A stretch of 50,236 bases of DNA from contig CALXOI010000003.1 in assembly GCA_944389965.1 (NCBI GenBank), positions 1 to 50,236 of the forward strand, read 5' to 3'. Made by a program: the position numbers and the translations under genes. Below, in pieces: positions 16,495 to 24,949 of this stretch. Below the pieces are notes generated by a model, which did no database searches, was not told the DNA's origin, and was given only the letters and a program-made list of their open reading frames with translations. Source of the stretch: an uncultured Treponema sp. Lineage in GTDB: Bacteria > Spirochaetota > Spirochaetia > Treponematales > Treponemataceae. How positions within the stretch are numbered: the stretch's first letter is position 1; the number at the start of each line of letters is the position of its first letter.

Positions 16495-18867
16495 TTACAT
16501 ACACATCCGGGTGATTATATAAACACAACCAGCACAAATCCAGGCGGTAATACATTGTCCTGCAACTACTGCCGCTGCCCATTTTAATCCCAGTTCCCGC
16601 CGTATTGCTGCGATTGCAGCCACACAAGGTGTGTACAGCAGACAGAAAACAAGAAGTGCCGCTGCCGCTGCCGGTGTGATAAGCGAAATCAATTCTGCGG
16701 TATTTCCAAATAAAACGGATAAAGTGGAAACAACACTCTCTTTTGCCATAAAGCCGGCAATCAATGCAGTGGAAATTCTCCAGTCGCCAAAACCCAAAGG
16801 AGCAAAAACCGGAGCGAGGGCTCCAGAAATAACTGCCAGTATGCTTGCTTTTGAATCCGTAACAACATTCAGCCGGAAGTCAAATGTCTGCAAAAACCAG
16901 ATTATAATTGACGCAATAAAAATAACGGTAAATGCCCGCTGTAAAAAGTCCTGTGCTTTTTCCCATAAAAGCTGGGCAACATTTTTTATTCCGGGCATAC
17001 GGTAATTGGGCAGTTCCATTACAAACGGCACTGCATTACCGGTAAATAATGTCTGTTTGAATATGATTGCAGCAATTAGTGCAACGGCAATTCCGCCAAA
17101 GTACAGACCAATCATGATTAATGCAGCGTGTTCAGGAAAAAACGCCGCAGTAAAAAATCCGTAAACGGGTAGTTTTGCTGTGCAGCTCATAAATGGCGTC
17201 AACAGAATAGTCATTTTTCTGTCTCGCTCTGAAGGCAGTGTGCGGCTTGCCATAACTCCCGGAACCGTACACCCGAAGCCAATCAACATAGGAACAATGC
17301 TCCGTCCGGACAGTCCGATTTTCCGCAACAGCTTGTCCATGACAAAAGCAACCCTGGCCATGTAACCGGTGTCTTCCAGCAGGGACAAAAAGAAAAACAG
17401 GATAACAATAATTGGCAGAAAACTCAGTACGCTGCCAACACCGGCAAAAATTCCATCTGATACCAGTGATTGCAGAACCGGATTAACGTGGAGTTTTGTC
17501 AGGGCGGAATCAATACTACTAGCGAGAGCTGTAATGCCGGTTTCCAGCAATTCCTGCAGCCGGGTACCCAACACGGAAAATGTCAGGTAAAAAATTAATG
17601 CCATAATTCCGGCAAAAGCCGGCAAAGCGGTATACTTGCCGGTGAGGATACGGTCAATATGCCGGCTTCGTTCCCGTTCCCGGCTTTCTTTAGGCTTAAC
17701 AACTGTTTTTTTTACCAGCCGCGTGATAAACGCAAACCGCATATCAGCAATTGCTGCCGCCCGGTCCAGTCCCCGTTCTTCTTCCATCTGGCAGATAATA
17801 TGTTCCAGCATTTCCTGCTCATTTTGGGATAAATGAAGCGCATCCAGAATATGTGGATCTCCTTCTACCAATTTAGTGGCGGCAAACCGGATTGGGATAC
17901 AAGCTTGGGCAGCATGATCTTCTATCAGATTCATAATGCCATGGAGACAACGGTGTACTGCCCCTCCGTTATCATCGGAACCACAGAAATCAGTTCTGCC
18001 TGGTTTTTCCTGGTACTGGGCAATATGAACCGCATGATTAACCAGTTCGGAAATACCCTCATTCCGGGCAGCAGAAATCGGTATGACTGGAATACCCAAA
18101 ATGTCTTCCATTTCATTGATATGAACTGCACCTCCGTTGCCTCTGACTTCATCCATCATATTTAACGCCAGAACCATGGGGACGTCCAGTTCCATCAATT
18201 GCATGGTCAGATACAAGTTCCGTTCAATATTTGTTGCGTCGACAATATTGATAATACCGGTTGGTTTTTCATCCAGAATGAACCTTCGGGAAACAATTTC
18301 TTCATTTGTATACGGTGAAAGGGAATAAATACCCGGTAAATCCGTAACCTGTGTCCGGGGAAACCCTTTGATGGCGCCGCTTTTCCGGTCGACTGTAACA
18401 CCGGGAAAGTTACCGACATGCTGGTTTGAACCGGTCAGCTGATTGAACAACGTTGTTTTACCGCAGTTCTGGTTACCTGCCAAAGCAAAAGTGAGAACCG
18501 TATCTTTTGGCAGTGGATTTTCTGAAATTTTGCTATGATAACGCCCGCCTTCGCCTAACCCGGGATGTTCTATAGAAGAACCTTTTTCTTTTATATTTTT
18601 TGTATTACCGGTTGTGTTTACGGTTGGTTCTGTTTCAGCTGATTCTTGAAAAACTACCTGGATATTTTTTGCGTCTTCCAGTCGCAGCGTCAACTGGTAG
18701 TCATGGATACGCAGTTCCATGGGATCTCCCAGCGGAGCAAATTTTTCCAGTGTGATTACTGCGCCGGGCAGAACACCCATATCCAGAAAATGTTGCCGGA
18801 GAGAACCGGTTCCTCCGACGGTTGTGATTAAAGCTGATTGTCCGGGTTGCAGTTCGCTCAGTGTCAT
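16495..18867 (-). CDS. feoB: Fused FeoA-FeoB ferrous iron transporter
   Basis: This 790-residue inner-membrane protein imports Fe(II). Residues 1-75 are a FeoA SH3-like domain (LSELQPGQSA...FLDMGVLPG). A 50-residue linker follows, then the FeoB G domain (G1 GNQNCGKTT from 131, FPGVTVD, DLPGIYSL, NMMD), a helical domain, and about eight to ten transmembrane segments with Gate motifs (GFGCTVPGVMASRTL; LLYTPCVAAIAAI). FeoA and FeoB are usually separate genes; here they are one frame. The start has AGAGG upstream. A MarR regulator gene lies about 260 bases upstream on the same strand. Confidence 0.94.
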   Translation of the reverse strand: MTLSELQPGQSALITTVGGTGSLRQHFLDMGVLPGAVITLEKFAPLGDPMELRIHDYQLTLRLEDAKNIQVVFQESAETEPTVNTTGNTKNIKEKGSSIEHPGLGEGGRYHSKISENPLPKDTVLTFALAGNQNCGKTTLFNQLTGSNQHVGNFPGVTVDRKSGAIKGFPRTQVTDLPGIYSLSPYTNEEIVSRRFILDEKPTGIINIVDATNIERNLYLTMQLMELDVPMVLALNMMDEVRGNGGAVHINEMEDILGIPVIPISAARNEGISELVNHAVHIAQYQEKPGRTDFCGSDDNGGAVHRCLHGIMNLIEDHAAQACIPIRFAATKLVEGDPHILDALHLSQNEQEMLEHIICQMEEERGLDRAAAIADMRFAFITRLVKKTVVKPKESRERERSRHIDRILTGKYTALPAFAGIMALIFYLTFSVLGTRLQELLETGITALASSIDSALTKLHVNPVLQSLVSDGIFAGVGSVLSFLPIIVILFFFLSLLEDTGYMARVAFVMDKLLRKIGLSGRSIVPMLIGFGCTVPGVMASRTLPSERDRKMTILLTPFMSCTAKLPVYGFFTAAFFPEHAALIMIGLYFGGIAVALIAAIIFKQTLFTGNAVPFVMELPNYRMPGIKNVAQLLWEKAQDFLQRAFTVIFIASIIIWFLQTFDFRLNVVTDSKASILAVISGALAPVFAPLGFGDWRISTALIAGFMAKESVVSTLSVLFGNTAELISLITPAAAAALLVFCLLYTPCVAAIAAIRRELGLKWAAAVVAGQCITAWICAGCVYIITRMCM

Positions 18868-18888
18868 GATATTCCTCTGTTGAAAACA

Positions 18889-18916
18889 AGATAAGAATAT
18901 GAAGTAATAAAGTCAA
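18889..18916 (-). promoter_or_regulatory. Candidate feoAB promoter
   Basis: On the minus strand, TTGACT and TTATCT are 16 bases apart, about 22 bases before the feoAB start. No clear Fur or DtxR box was seen. Confidence 0.4.
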
Positions 18917-18976
18917 GCAGGCGAATTTTATCTGTGGAGTCAGCCGTAAGCATTTAATCCTGAAAAAACGGTGCAA

Positions 18977-19093
18977 TATCCGGCAGACAGCCGGATCGTG
19001 TGGGACAGGCAGGGTCTTTGACAGCCGGAATTCTTATCCCGGCAGACAGCCGGTTTGCTGTGGACAGTCAGGTTTTTTAGCAGCTGGAATCTT
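18977..19093. repeat. Imperfect tandem duplication, unit about 58 bp
   Basis: Two adjacent units (18977-19034 and 19035-about 19093) share the order TATCC(C)GGCAGACAGCCGG, a GTG(T)GGACAG core, CAGG(G/T)T, and AGC(C/T)GGAAT(T)CT. Each begins with the hairpin word CCGGC-AGACA-GCCGG. The block fills the gap between feoAB and marR. The same hairpin word recurs at 47733-47747. Confidence 0.75.
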
Positions 19094-19125
19094 TTGTTTT
19101 TTGTACCGATGAAAATGTTGTATTT

Positions 19126-19569
19126 TTATTCCCGGTTGTCAAAATATGCACAAGCATTTCGGCTGCTTTTATCCAGCAGATGGAATAATTGTACCTGTTG
19201 TTCGGCTGTTAATCCGGCAGAAATCTGTTGTGTCCAGGTTATGCCCAGTTGCCGCAGTTTCGGATAAATTTCCAACGCTTTTGGGGTTGGCTCTACAACA
19301 AAGATCCTGTTATCAGAACCATTTGTTGTTCGTACAATGTATTCCAGTTCTTCCAGTTTTGCCAGGGATTTTGCGACAGTCCCTTTGCTGATATCCAGCA
19401 TTTCTCCAATCTGGTTCTGAACCATCCGCCGGTTTTCACAGATAGTCATCAGAAACGGGGCAAGACCTCCGGACAGATTGAAAACAGCCATCTGTTCATT
19501 CAAATACATTTGCGTTTTACGGTAAATGATAGAAATCATTTTAAGAATATCAGTTTCTTCCGAAGACAT
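19126..19569 (-). CDS. MarR-family transcriptional regulator
   Basis: The 147-residue winged-helix protein has the MarR layout: dimer helix (ILKMISIIYRKTQMYLNEQM), helix-turn-helix around NQIGEMLDISKGTVAKSLAKLE, and a beta wing (RTTNGSDNRIFVVE). GGAGGAG precedes the ATG. It is divergent from the kinase-like and MATE genes, with a perfect palindrome in between, so it probably represses that pair and perhaps itself. Control of feoAB, which lies just downstream on the same strand, is also possible. Confidence 0.88.
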   Translation of the reverse strand: MSSEETDILKMISIIYRKTQMYLNEQMAVFNLSGGLAPFLMTICENRRMVQNQIGEMLDISKGTVAKSLAKLEELEYIVRTTNGSDNRIFVVEPTPKALEIYPKLRQLGITWTQQISAGLTAEQQVQLFHLLDKSSRNACAYFDNRE

Positions 19570-19646
19570 AGCTCCTCCGCTTCTTCCGGTTACTTAACTG
19601 TATACTTCCGTGGTAAATAAGTCAAATACTTCTGATTTTATACCGG

Positions 19647-19675
19647 TTGATATATATTTTGAATTTAGGTATTAT
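19647..19675 (+). promoter_or_regulatory. Promoter of kinase-MATE operon
   Basis: TTGATA and TATTAT are separated by exactly 17 bases, 12 bases before the 22-bp palindrome; transcription would begin near 19682. Confidence 0.65.
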
Positions 19676-19687
19676 TTGTCTTTATAA

Positions 19688-19709
19688 AATAGTTTCTATA
19701 GAAACTATT
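19688..19709. promoter_or_regulatory. Perfect 22-bp palindrome, probable MarR operator
   Basis: The half-site AATAGTTTCTA is followed directly by its exact reverse complement, with no spacer. It lies right after the predicted transcription start of the kinase-MATE operon and in the gap shared with marR. Position and perfect symmetry fit a repressor operator. Confidence 0.7.
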
Positions 19710-19721
19710 GTGAGGTATATA

Positions 19722-20315
19722 ATGAAATATCCAATTATTACAATTGCCCGGGAACATGGTTCTGGAGGCAGGGTTATAGCCCATAAGTTGTCTAAACAGT
19801 TGAATGTTCCCGTGTATGATAAAACTGTTATTGATATTGCTGCGCAGGAGTGTGGATTATCACCAGAATTTATGGAAGAAATCGAAAAACGCTCTTCCGG
19901 TAATTTTTTGTACAATCTGTATTTAAGCAGTGCCAATGTTTCAATTGTAGATCAGGTTTTTCTTGCCCAGTCACAGGTTATCAAAACGCTTGCAGCGGAA
20001 AGTCCCTGCATTATTGTCGGGCGGGGTGGGGATTATGTCCTGCGGGACAGGCTGGATTGTTTGCGTGTTTTCGTCTATGCCCCTAAAGAAGATAGAATCC
20101 GGCGTATTTTGAATGAATATCATGAACAGGTTGATGATCCGGAATCATATCTGGCGAAACGAGATAAGCAACGGGCTTCTTATTATAATTCTTTTGCCGA
20201 CATCCGTTGGGGAGACCGCCGTAATTATCATTTGATGGTTAACAGTTCGCTTGGGCTTGAAAATGCAGTCCAATTGATTGCAGTTGCTGCACAAGGAGGT
20301 GCTGTCAATGAGTGA
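19722..20315 (+). CDS. Cytidylate kinase-like protein
   Basis: The 197-residue product begins MKYPIITIAREHGSGGR, the modified P-loop region of the cytidylate-kinase-like family (Cytidylate_kin2), and retains the VYDKTVIDIAA and IIVGRGGDYVL motifs. The natural nucleotide substrate of this family is poorly defined. The ATG at 19722 is preceded by GAGG; an upstream frame from 19647 crosses the promoter and operator and is rejected. The gene overlaps the MATE start by 8 bases, so the two are translationally coupled. Confidence 0.85.
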   Translation: MKYPIITIAREHGSGGRVIAHKLSKQLNVPVYDKTVIDIAAQECGLSPEFMEEIEKRSSGNFLYNLYLSSANVSIVDQVFLAQSQVIKTLAAESPCIIVGRGGDYVLRDRLDCLRVFVYAPKEDRIRRILNEYHEQVDDPESYLAKRDKQRASYYNSFADIRWGDRRNYHLMVNSSLGLENAVQLIAVAAQGGAVNE

Positions 20316-21687
20316 AAATAAAATGGGTGTAATGCCGGTTAACCGCCTGTTAGTAACCATGTCAATTCCAATGGTTATTTCCATGCTGGTGCAGGCGCTC
20401 TATAATATTGTTGACAGTATGTTTGTTGCCCGACTGAGCGAAAATGCATTGACAGCTGTTTCCTTGGCGTTCCCTGCCCAGAATTTGATGATTTCTGTTG
20501 CGACGGGTACTGGTGTCGGTATTAATGCTCTGTTATCGAAAAGTCTGGGAGAAAAAAATTATGAACGGGCAAATAAAACAGCCAATAATGCTATTTTTTT
20601 GGCATTTTGCAGTTATATTGTATTTGCTGTGTTAGGTATTTCATTTTCCCGTACTTTTTTTGCCATTCAGACAGATGTAGCGGAAATTGTGGACGCCGGA
20701 GCTCAGTATTTAATAATCTGCACGGTTTTTTCTTTTGGAATGATGTTTCAGATAACGGGAGAGCGGTTGCTTCAGTCTACTGGTAAAACTTTTTATACAA
20801 TGATTACCCAAGGAACAGGAGCAATTATCAATATTATTTTTGATCCTATTTTTATTTTCGGTTTGTTAGGTTTTCCGAAAATGGGAGTTGCCGGTGCAGC
20901 CGCTGCGACCGTATTGGGGCAGATTGTTGCGGCAATCTTAGGTTTTATTTTTAACCGAACCCGTAATAAAGAAATTCATGTCACTATGCGTCGATTCAGA
21001 CCGGATGCATTCATTATCCGTACTATTTATCTAGTAGGTGTCCCATCCATTATTTTGGCGGCAATCGGATCCATAATGACTTTTGGGATTAATAAAATCC
21101 TTATCGCATTTTCTACAACGGCAGCCACAGTTTTTGGAGTATACTTTAAACTGCAAAGTTTTATCTTTATGCCGGTTTTTGGATTGAATAACGGAATGGT
21201 TCCGATTCTTGCTTATAATTTAGGGGCCCGTAAACCGGACCGGATTATCAAGACGATACAATTGAGCGCAATATATGCGACGGCAATTATGCTGCTTGGC
21301 ATTTTGGTATTCTGGATTTTTCCGCGCCAGCTGCTTGCAATTTTTAAGGCATCGGAAAATATGACAAGTATCGGTATTCCTGCACTGCGGATTATCAGCA
21401 TCAGTTTTTTATTCGCCGGGTTTAGTATCATAACGACATCGGTTTTGCAGGCTTTTTCCCATGGTTTTTTAAGCTTGTCTGTGTCAATGATCCGTCAGTT
21501 GGTGGTGATTCTGCCGGTGGCGTATCTTTTGTCATTAACCGGCCGGCTTGAATTGATTTGGTGGGCATTCCCGATTGCGGAAATTGTTTCTCTGTTGCTG
21601 TGTTCTAACTATATGCGTATTGTGTTTAGAAAAGAAATCAAGCCATTGTATGGTGTAGCGGCCAGTGCCCAGGGTACATCATTATAA
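20308..21687 (+). CDS. MATE-family multidrug efflux transporter
   Basis: The 459-residue inner-membrane protein has twelve predicted membrane segments in two MatE halves (start PVNRLLVTMSIPMVISM; loops with NIVDSMFVARLSENALTAVS and FGLNNGMVPILAYNLGARK). Such pumps export cationic drugs or toxic compounds using a Na+ or H+ gradient. AAGGAGG precedes the ATG at 20308. The operon partner and the divergent MarR gene suggest inducible drug efflux. An intrinsic terminator lies about 140 bases after the stop. Confidence 0.93.
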   Translation: MSENKMGVMPVNRLLVTMSIPMVISMLVQALYNIVDSMFVARLSENALTAVSLAFPAQNLMISVATGTGVGINALLSKSLGEKNYERANKTANNAIFLAFCSYIVFAVLGISFSRTFFAIQTDVAEIVDAGAQYLIICTVFSFGMMFQITGERLLQSTGKTFYTMITQGTGAIINIIFDPIFIFGLLGFPKMGVAGAAAATVLGQIVAAILGFIFNRTRNKEIHVTMRRFRPDAFIIRTIYLVGVPSIILAAIGSIMTFGINKILIAFSTTAATVFGVYFKLQSFIFMPVFGLNNGMVPILAYNLGARKPDRIIKTIQLSAIYATAIMLLGILVFWIFPRQLLAIFKASENMTSIGIPALRIISISFLFAGFSIITTSVLQAFSHGFLSLSVSMIRQLVVILPVAYLLSLTGRLELIWWAFPIAEIVSLLLCSNYMRIVFRKEIKPLYGVAASAQGTSL

Positions 21688-21828
21688 TTCCGGCAGTTGG
21701 AGTACCGGGAATCTTCTTTCCGGTACGGTTGCCATTTCCGGAGAAGTGGTATCCTGCGTACCGCTGTTGCGGTATCCGGTATAAAATTTCCGGTAAGTTT
21801 TTTATACGTGTTACAGGTGATTAAGAAG

Positions 21829-21858
21829 GTTTCCGTACAAAATACGGAAACTTTTTTT
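21829..21858 (+). terminator. Terminator of kinase-MATE operon
   Basis: GTTTCCGTA and TACGGAAAC pair perfectly around a 5-base loop and are followed by seven Ts. Confidence 0.85.
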
Positions 21859-22118
21859 GGAAGGCAGGGGCAGGGGAAGATTCTGTTCTGTCGGACATAC
21901 AGATATGTGTTGTTGGATCATATCCTGCCGAATAAACGGGATTAGCCGTAAAGGTCCCGTATTTTTGTGAACTCTTGATATTATCATTTATTTTTCTGTC
22001 CGGCAGACGCTTTTTGGAAAATAAATATTTTTTTCTTCAATTCTCCTTCTTTTCAAATTATATGCTGCCTTATATATGTGGCTCGTGTATATTTTGCTTA
22101 TTAAAAAAAAGAATTTGC
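21859..22118. other. Gap before poly-G promoter, no gene seen
   Basis: Short open frames exist but have no ribosome site or recognisable content. The right end becomes AT-rich and carries an A-run just upstream of the poly-G promoter. Confidence 0.5.
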
Positions 22119-22150
22119 TTGACAAAATTTATGGGGGGGGGGGGTATAAT
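22119..22150 (+). promoter_or_regulatory. Poly-G promoter, predicted phase-variable (weak/off)
   Basis: Consensus TTGACA (22119-22124) and TATAAT (22145-22150) flank a 20-base spacer made of AAATTTAT plus 12 Gs (22133-22144). Nine Gs would give the ideal 17-base spacing; with 12 the promoter should be weak or silent. Both boxes are perfect consensus, so spacer length is the only weak point. The lipoprotein start follows 37 bases downstream. Confidence 0.85.
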
Positions 22151-22187
22151 CATTTCTAATAAGACAAAATTTTTATGGAGGATTTTT

Positions 22188-22469
22188 ATGAAAAAACTTT
22201 TTGTTGTATGTGCATTGGCAGGTTTGATTGTTCTTGCAGGATGTACCAGTATTTCACCGGGTACCGCAACTTCAAACCCGGTCGGTTCAAAAGTCGGAGA
22301 ATCATCTGTTAATTACTTGTTTGGAATAATACCTTTATCTAATCCAGCTGATATGAGTATCCAAAAAGCAGCACGGAATGGAGGAATTACAAAAATTTCT
22401 GTTGTTGATGTAAAATATGGATGGTACTGTTTTTGGGTAACTAAAACAACTATTGTAAATGGTGAATAA
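22188..22469 (+). CDS. Small lipoprotein, TRL-like family
   Basis: A 93-residue precursor with a signal peptide and lipobox (LIVLAGC, cysteine near residue 20). The mature part, with FGIIPLSNPADMSIQKAA, GGITKISVVDVKYGWYCFW and a TKTTIV end, resembles the TRL-like small lipoprotein family, whose function is unknown. GGAGG lies 7 bases before the ATG at 22188. A longer frame from 21975 runs through the promoter and is rejected. It is transcribed alone, between a poly-G promoter and a strong terminator, so its expression is probably phase-variable. Confidence 0.85.
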   Translation: MKKLFVVCALAGLIVLAGCTSISPGTATSNPVGSKVGESSVNYLFGIIPLSNPADMSIQKAARNGGITKISVVDVKYGWYCFWVTKTTIVNGE

Positions 22470-22472
22470 ATT

Positions 22473-22511
22473 AAAACATCTACTGGGTAAAACCAACCCA
22501 GTAGATGTTTT
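22473..22511 (+). terminator. Strong terminator after TRL-like lipoprotein
   Basis: A perfect 16-bp stem (AAAACATCTACTGGGT with its exact complement) around a 7-base loop; the right arm ends in TTTT. Confidence 0.85.
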
Positions 22512-22519
22512 GGAAAATA

Positions 22520-23044
22520 ATGATGGTGTGGTGTAGGAATTTCTTTTTTATTAGTTTATCTGCTTTTTTCCTCTGTTGCTGTACTTCATCTCCGGATTTA
22601 TACACACTCCCCGCTGCTGATGGCGGTCAGTTGCTGTTTATCCGGCCGACTGAAACGAAAATTACAGATTTTGCTGTTCAAAAAATTTCTTTTGATATGA
22701 CAATCTCTGTTGCAGATAGCGTAATTTCCGAAAATCCGGTTTTCAATTATTCATTAGAGTTGGATAAGACAGATATTCCCGTTGCGGAAAATATTGAAAT
22801 AAAGTTGATTGCAGATAAAAGCTATATTCCGGTAGCAGATAAAATCCTGTTGTTTAAAAAGCCCTCCGGGAAAAAATTTATTATCCGGTATTCTGTTTCT
22901 TTCAGCAAAGAAGATATATATGGAATTCTGGATTCAGGAAAACCCGTACAAATACAGCTTGAATATGACGGTAAAACAGTTGTTCTTGATAAGATAGACA
23001 GTTTTAACAGTCAGCTTGATGATGTCAGGTTGATATTACTATGA
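22520..23044 (+). CDS. Putative lipoprotein of unknown function
   Basis: The product is 174 residues from the ATG at 22520. A hydrophobic leader ends in a cysteine cluster (FFLCCCTSSPD), a probable lipobox, followed by a mature domain of alternating beta-type character with no family that I recognise. Starts at 22505, 22520 and 22523 are all possible and none has a strong ribosome site; 22505 lies inside the upstream terminator stem. The stop overlaps the next start (ATGA), so it is coupled to the lipoprotein at 23041. Confidence 0.65.
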   Translation: MMVWCRNFFFISLSAFFLCCCTSSPDLYTLPAADGGQLLFIRPTETKITDFAVQKISFDMTISVADSVISENPVFNYSLELDKTDIPVAENIEIKLIADKSYIPVADKILLFKKPSGKKFIIRYSVSFSKEDIYGILDSGKPVQIQLEYDGKTVVLDKIDSFNSQLDDVRLILL

Positions 23045-23625
23045 ATATACCGAAGAAAATATTTTTTATCAGCATAATTTTGTTTTGTCTTGCCGGTTGT
23101 GAAAAACATGATACAGCCCGGTTTAAAGCTGAGCCGGTATATAACGAACAGTTTTTGGGTACCTGGGAACGGATCCAGCTTGCTGAAAGCCGGCTTGCCC
23201 GTAATCCGGAATCTCCGGACGATATTTTTGGAACTGCGTATTTTGAAATAATAACAACCCAGACATTTTTTCCAGATGGAGCATATCAGGCACAGATTGA
23301 ATACCGGTTTCAGTCTTTTTGTCCGGAAGAAGATAAGGTCTCTGTTCCTGAAGCGGATTTACGGCAGTATTTTGATAGAATACTCGTTATTAAAGGAATA
23401 TATCAGGCATCCGCAGATGAATTAAAAATTTACAGCAAAGACGTTGTGCTTCCGTCAGGGGATACTGTTCCGTTTGAAGAATATGCTGCGGTGGATGGCT
23501 CTGTCGGTTCAGCTGTGCAGACGTTTTTATGGCAGATTACCGGCGAGGAATTGTGTATAACTATGGTCCCAGGACTGATTCCGGAAACGACCCGGTTCCA
23601 CCGGGTGGGCGGAGACATACCATAA
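23041..23625 (+). CDS. Putative lipoprotein of unknown function
   Basis: The 194-residue product has a short basic start, hydrophobic core and lipobox (LFCLAGC, cysteine about residue 20). The mature part contains LGTWERIQL and later ITGEELCITM, the kind of repeat of beta strands seen in lipocalin-like extracytoplasmic proteins; this is a resemblance, not an assignment. It is translationally coupled (4-base overlap) to the lipoprotein before it. Confidence 0.75.
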   Translation: MNIPKKIFFISIILFCLAGCEKHDTARFKAEPVYNEQFLGTWERIQLAESRLARNPESPDDIFGTAYFEIITTQTFFPDGAYQAQIEYRFQSFCPEEDKVSVPEADLRQYFDRILVIKGIYQASADELKIYSKDVVLPSGDTVPFEEYAAVDGSVGSAVQTFLWQITGEELCITMVPGLIPETTRFHRVGGDIP

Positions 23626-23872
23626 ACCGCACCCGGCCGGTATTTCCGGCGGGATGAACAGGGTTATCCGGTAACGGTTCTGTGTTTTGTAACTGCCGGA
23701 TGCCGCCGTTTGTCTGCTTGTTCCGCTGTCCGGCAGCTTATTCCTGTATACGGTAGGCGTTTCCGGGAAATTCCGGCGTGCCCCGTTCTCTTTTATTTTC
23801 TACAGCCGCAACCACTGTTGTAGCCGCAATTGCTGTGTGTTGCGGGATATCCGGCTGGTTAAAGTACTGTCA

Positions 23873-24385
23873 TTATATGGCAGAAAAATCCCTGGTTGGG
23901 TAAACGGCAGAAAACATAACTGTAGTTAACTTTGCCTGCTGTTCCTGGAGGTATTTAAAAACAGCTGGTACAAACTGTTTATCTTCCACGGCAATATGTT
24001 CTAACGTCCACGTATATAAGAATTTTATAAAATCCATTACATCCTGATATGCAAGATAATCAAACATTACCAATAAATCAGAAACTTTAATGATAAATTC
24101 CTGGTGGCGAGATTTATGTACAGAAAAATCTTTATAACCTATAGTTATCATTAGTTTTTCTTCGTCTGTAAAGTGTTTCTTGATATATTCAACTGTTTTC
24201 CGGATTGCTATGGATAGAGATTGCTGCCAACTGGGAGTATCTGTCCGAGATTTATTGATAACAATTGTCTGATACAGCTCATTACATATAGCAACTAATT
24301 GATGGTGCTGGGCATCAAGATACGGAATACCTAGTTCAAATCTCTTTTCCCACCGGATATATTCAATTGTCTCTGTTTTTTTCAT
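23873..24385 (-). CDS. Bacteriohemerythrin 1
   Basis: The 170-residue all-helical protein carries the hemerythrin di-iron ligand pattern: H in DAQHHQLV, H and E in KKHFTDEEKLM, H..H in HKSRHQEF and the final HxxxxD in LEHIAVEDKQF. Such proteins bind O2, NO or iron and are common in microaerophiles and anaerobes. The ATG at 24385 is chosen because TTAGGGG lies just upstream. It is the downstream member of a tandem pair that looks like a duplication (shared RWEKxFELGIPxxDAQH start). Confidence 0.9.
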   Translation of the reverse strand: MKKTETIEYIRWEKRFELGIPYLDAQHHQLVAICNELYQTIVINKSRTDTPSWQQSLSIAIRKTVEYIKKHFTDEEKLMITIGYKDFSVHKSRHQEFIIKVSDLLVMFDYLAYQDVMDFIKFLYTWTLEHIAVEDKQFVPAVFKYLQEQQAKLTTVMFSAVYPTRDFSAI

Positions 24386-24392
24386 TTTTTCC

Positions 24393-24455
24393 CCTAAGAT
24401 AAATGGTAATGCAAAAATATAGAATTCCAATATTTTTTAAAAAATTTATCTTAGG
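24393..24455. repeat. Inverted repeat between the hemerythrin genes
   Basis: Arms CCTAAGATAAAT (24393-24404) and ATTTATCTTAGG (24444-24455) are exact complements. In the minus-strand mRNA the second arm includes part of the TTAGGGG ribosome site of bacteriohemerythrin 1, so folding could mask it. Confidence 0.6.
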
Positions 24456-24473
24456 AGAATGTTTTTTGAAATT

Positions 24474-24932
24474 TTACTGTTGCGGGCGTTTTTTTAGATA
24501 TTCAAGAACGGCGGGAACATATTGCTTGTCTGATATGGCAATATGCTGCAGAATCCAGTCATACAAAAATTTAACAAAATCCATTGCATCTTGAAATTGG
24601 GCCTCGTTGAATGTTTTCAGGGTTTCAGTGATTTTTGCTGTAAAACCCCGATGTTGGCTTTTTTGTTGCTCTAATCCCTCATAGCCTACAGCCGCCAATA
24701 GTTTTTCTTCATCAGAAAAATGTGTTTTTATATAATTTACTGTTTCCCGGAGTGCATCAGATAAAGCTTCCTGCCATCCGGGAATGGTTGCCCGGTATTT
24801 ATTCCGGACAACAACCTGATACAAGTCGTTGCATAAATGAACCAGTTGTTGATGTTGGGCATCAATACTGGGGATTCCCAGTTCAAATTTTTTTTCCCAC
24901 CGGATAAAGTCATTATTTTCATCTAAAACCAT
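24474..24932 (-). CDS. Bacteriohemerythrin 2
   Basis: The product is 152 residues and closely parallels its neighbour: RWEKKFELGIPSIDAQHQQL, KTHFSDEEKLL, QKSQHRGF and LQHIAISDKQYVP supply the di-iron ligands. GGAGGAA precedes the ATG. It is the upstream member of the pair and has a clear promoter at 24950-24978; the downstream copy probably shares this transcript. Oxygen or NO sensing or scavenging is the usual role in this family. Confidence 0.92.
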   Translation of the reverse strand: MVLDENNDFIRWEKKFELGIPSIDAQHQQLVHLCNDLYQVVVRNKYRATIPGWQEALSDALRETVNYIKTHFSDEEKLLAAVGYEGLEQQKSQHRGFTAKITETLKTFNEAQFQDAMDFVKFLYDWILQHIAISDKQYVPAVLEYLKKRPQQ

Positions 24933-24949
24933 AAAATTCCTCCGCGGCT

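Noticed and set aside
21697..21945. Short plus-strand ORF after the MATE gene
   Set aside because: It spans the intrinsic terminator at 21829-21858 and has no ribosome site.
21975..22187. Longer frame reading through the poly-G tract into the lipoprotein
   Set aside because: It would translate the promoter itself and bury the signal peptide; GGAGG sits directly before the ATG at 22188.
23626..23872. CCGG-rich intergenic block resembling 5440-5700
   Set aside because: It looked like a dispersed repeat at first, but no stretch aligns beyond short shared words.
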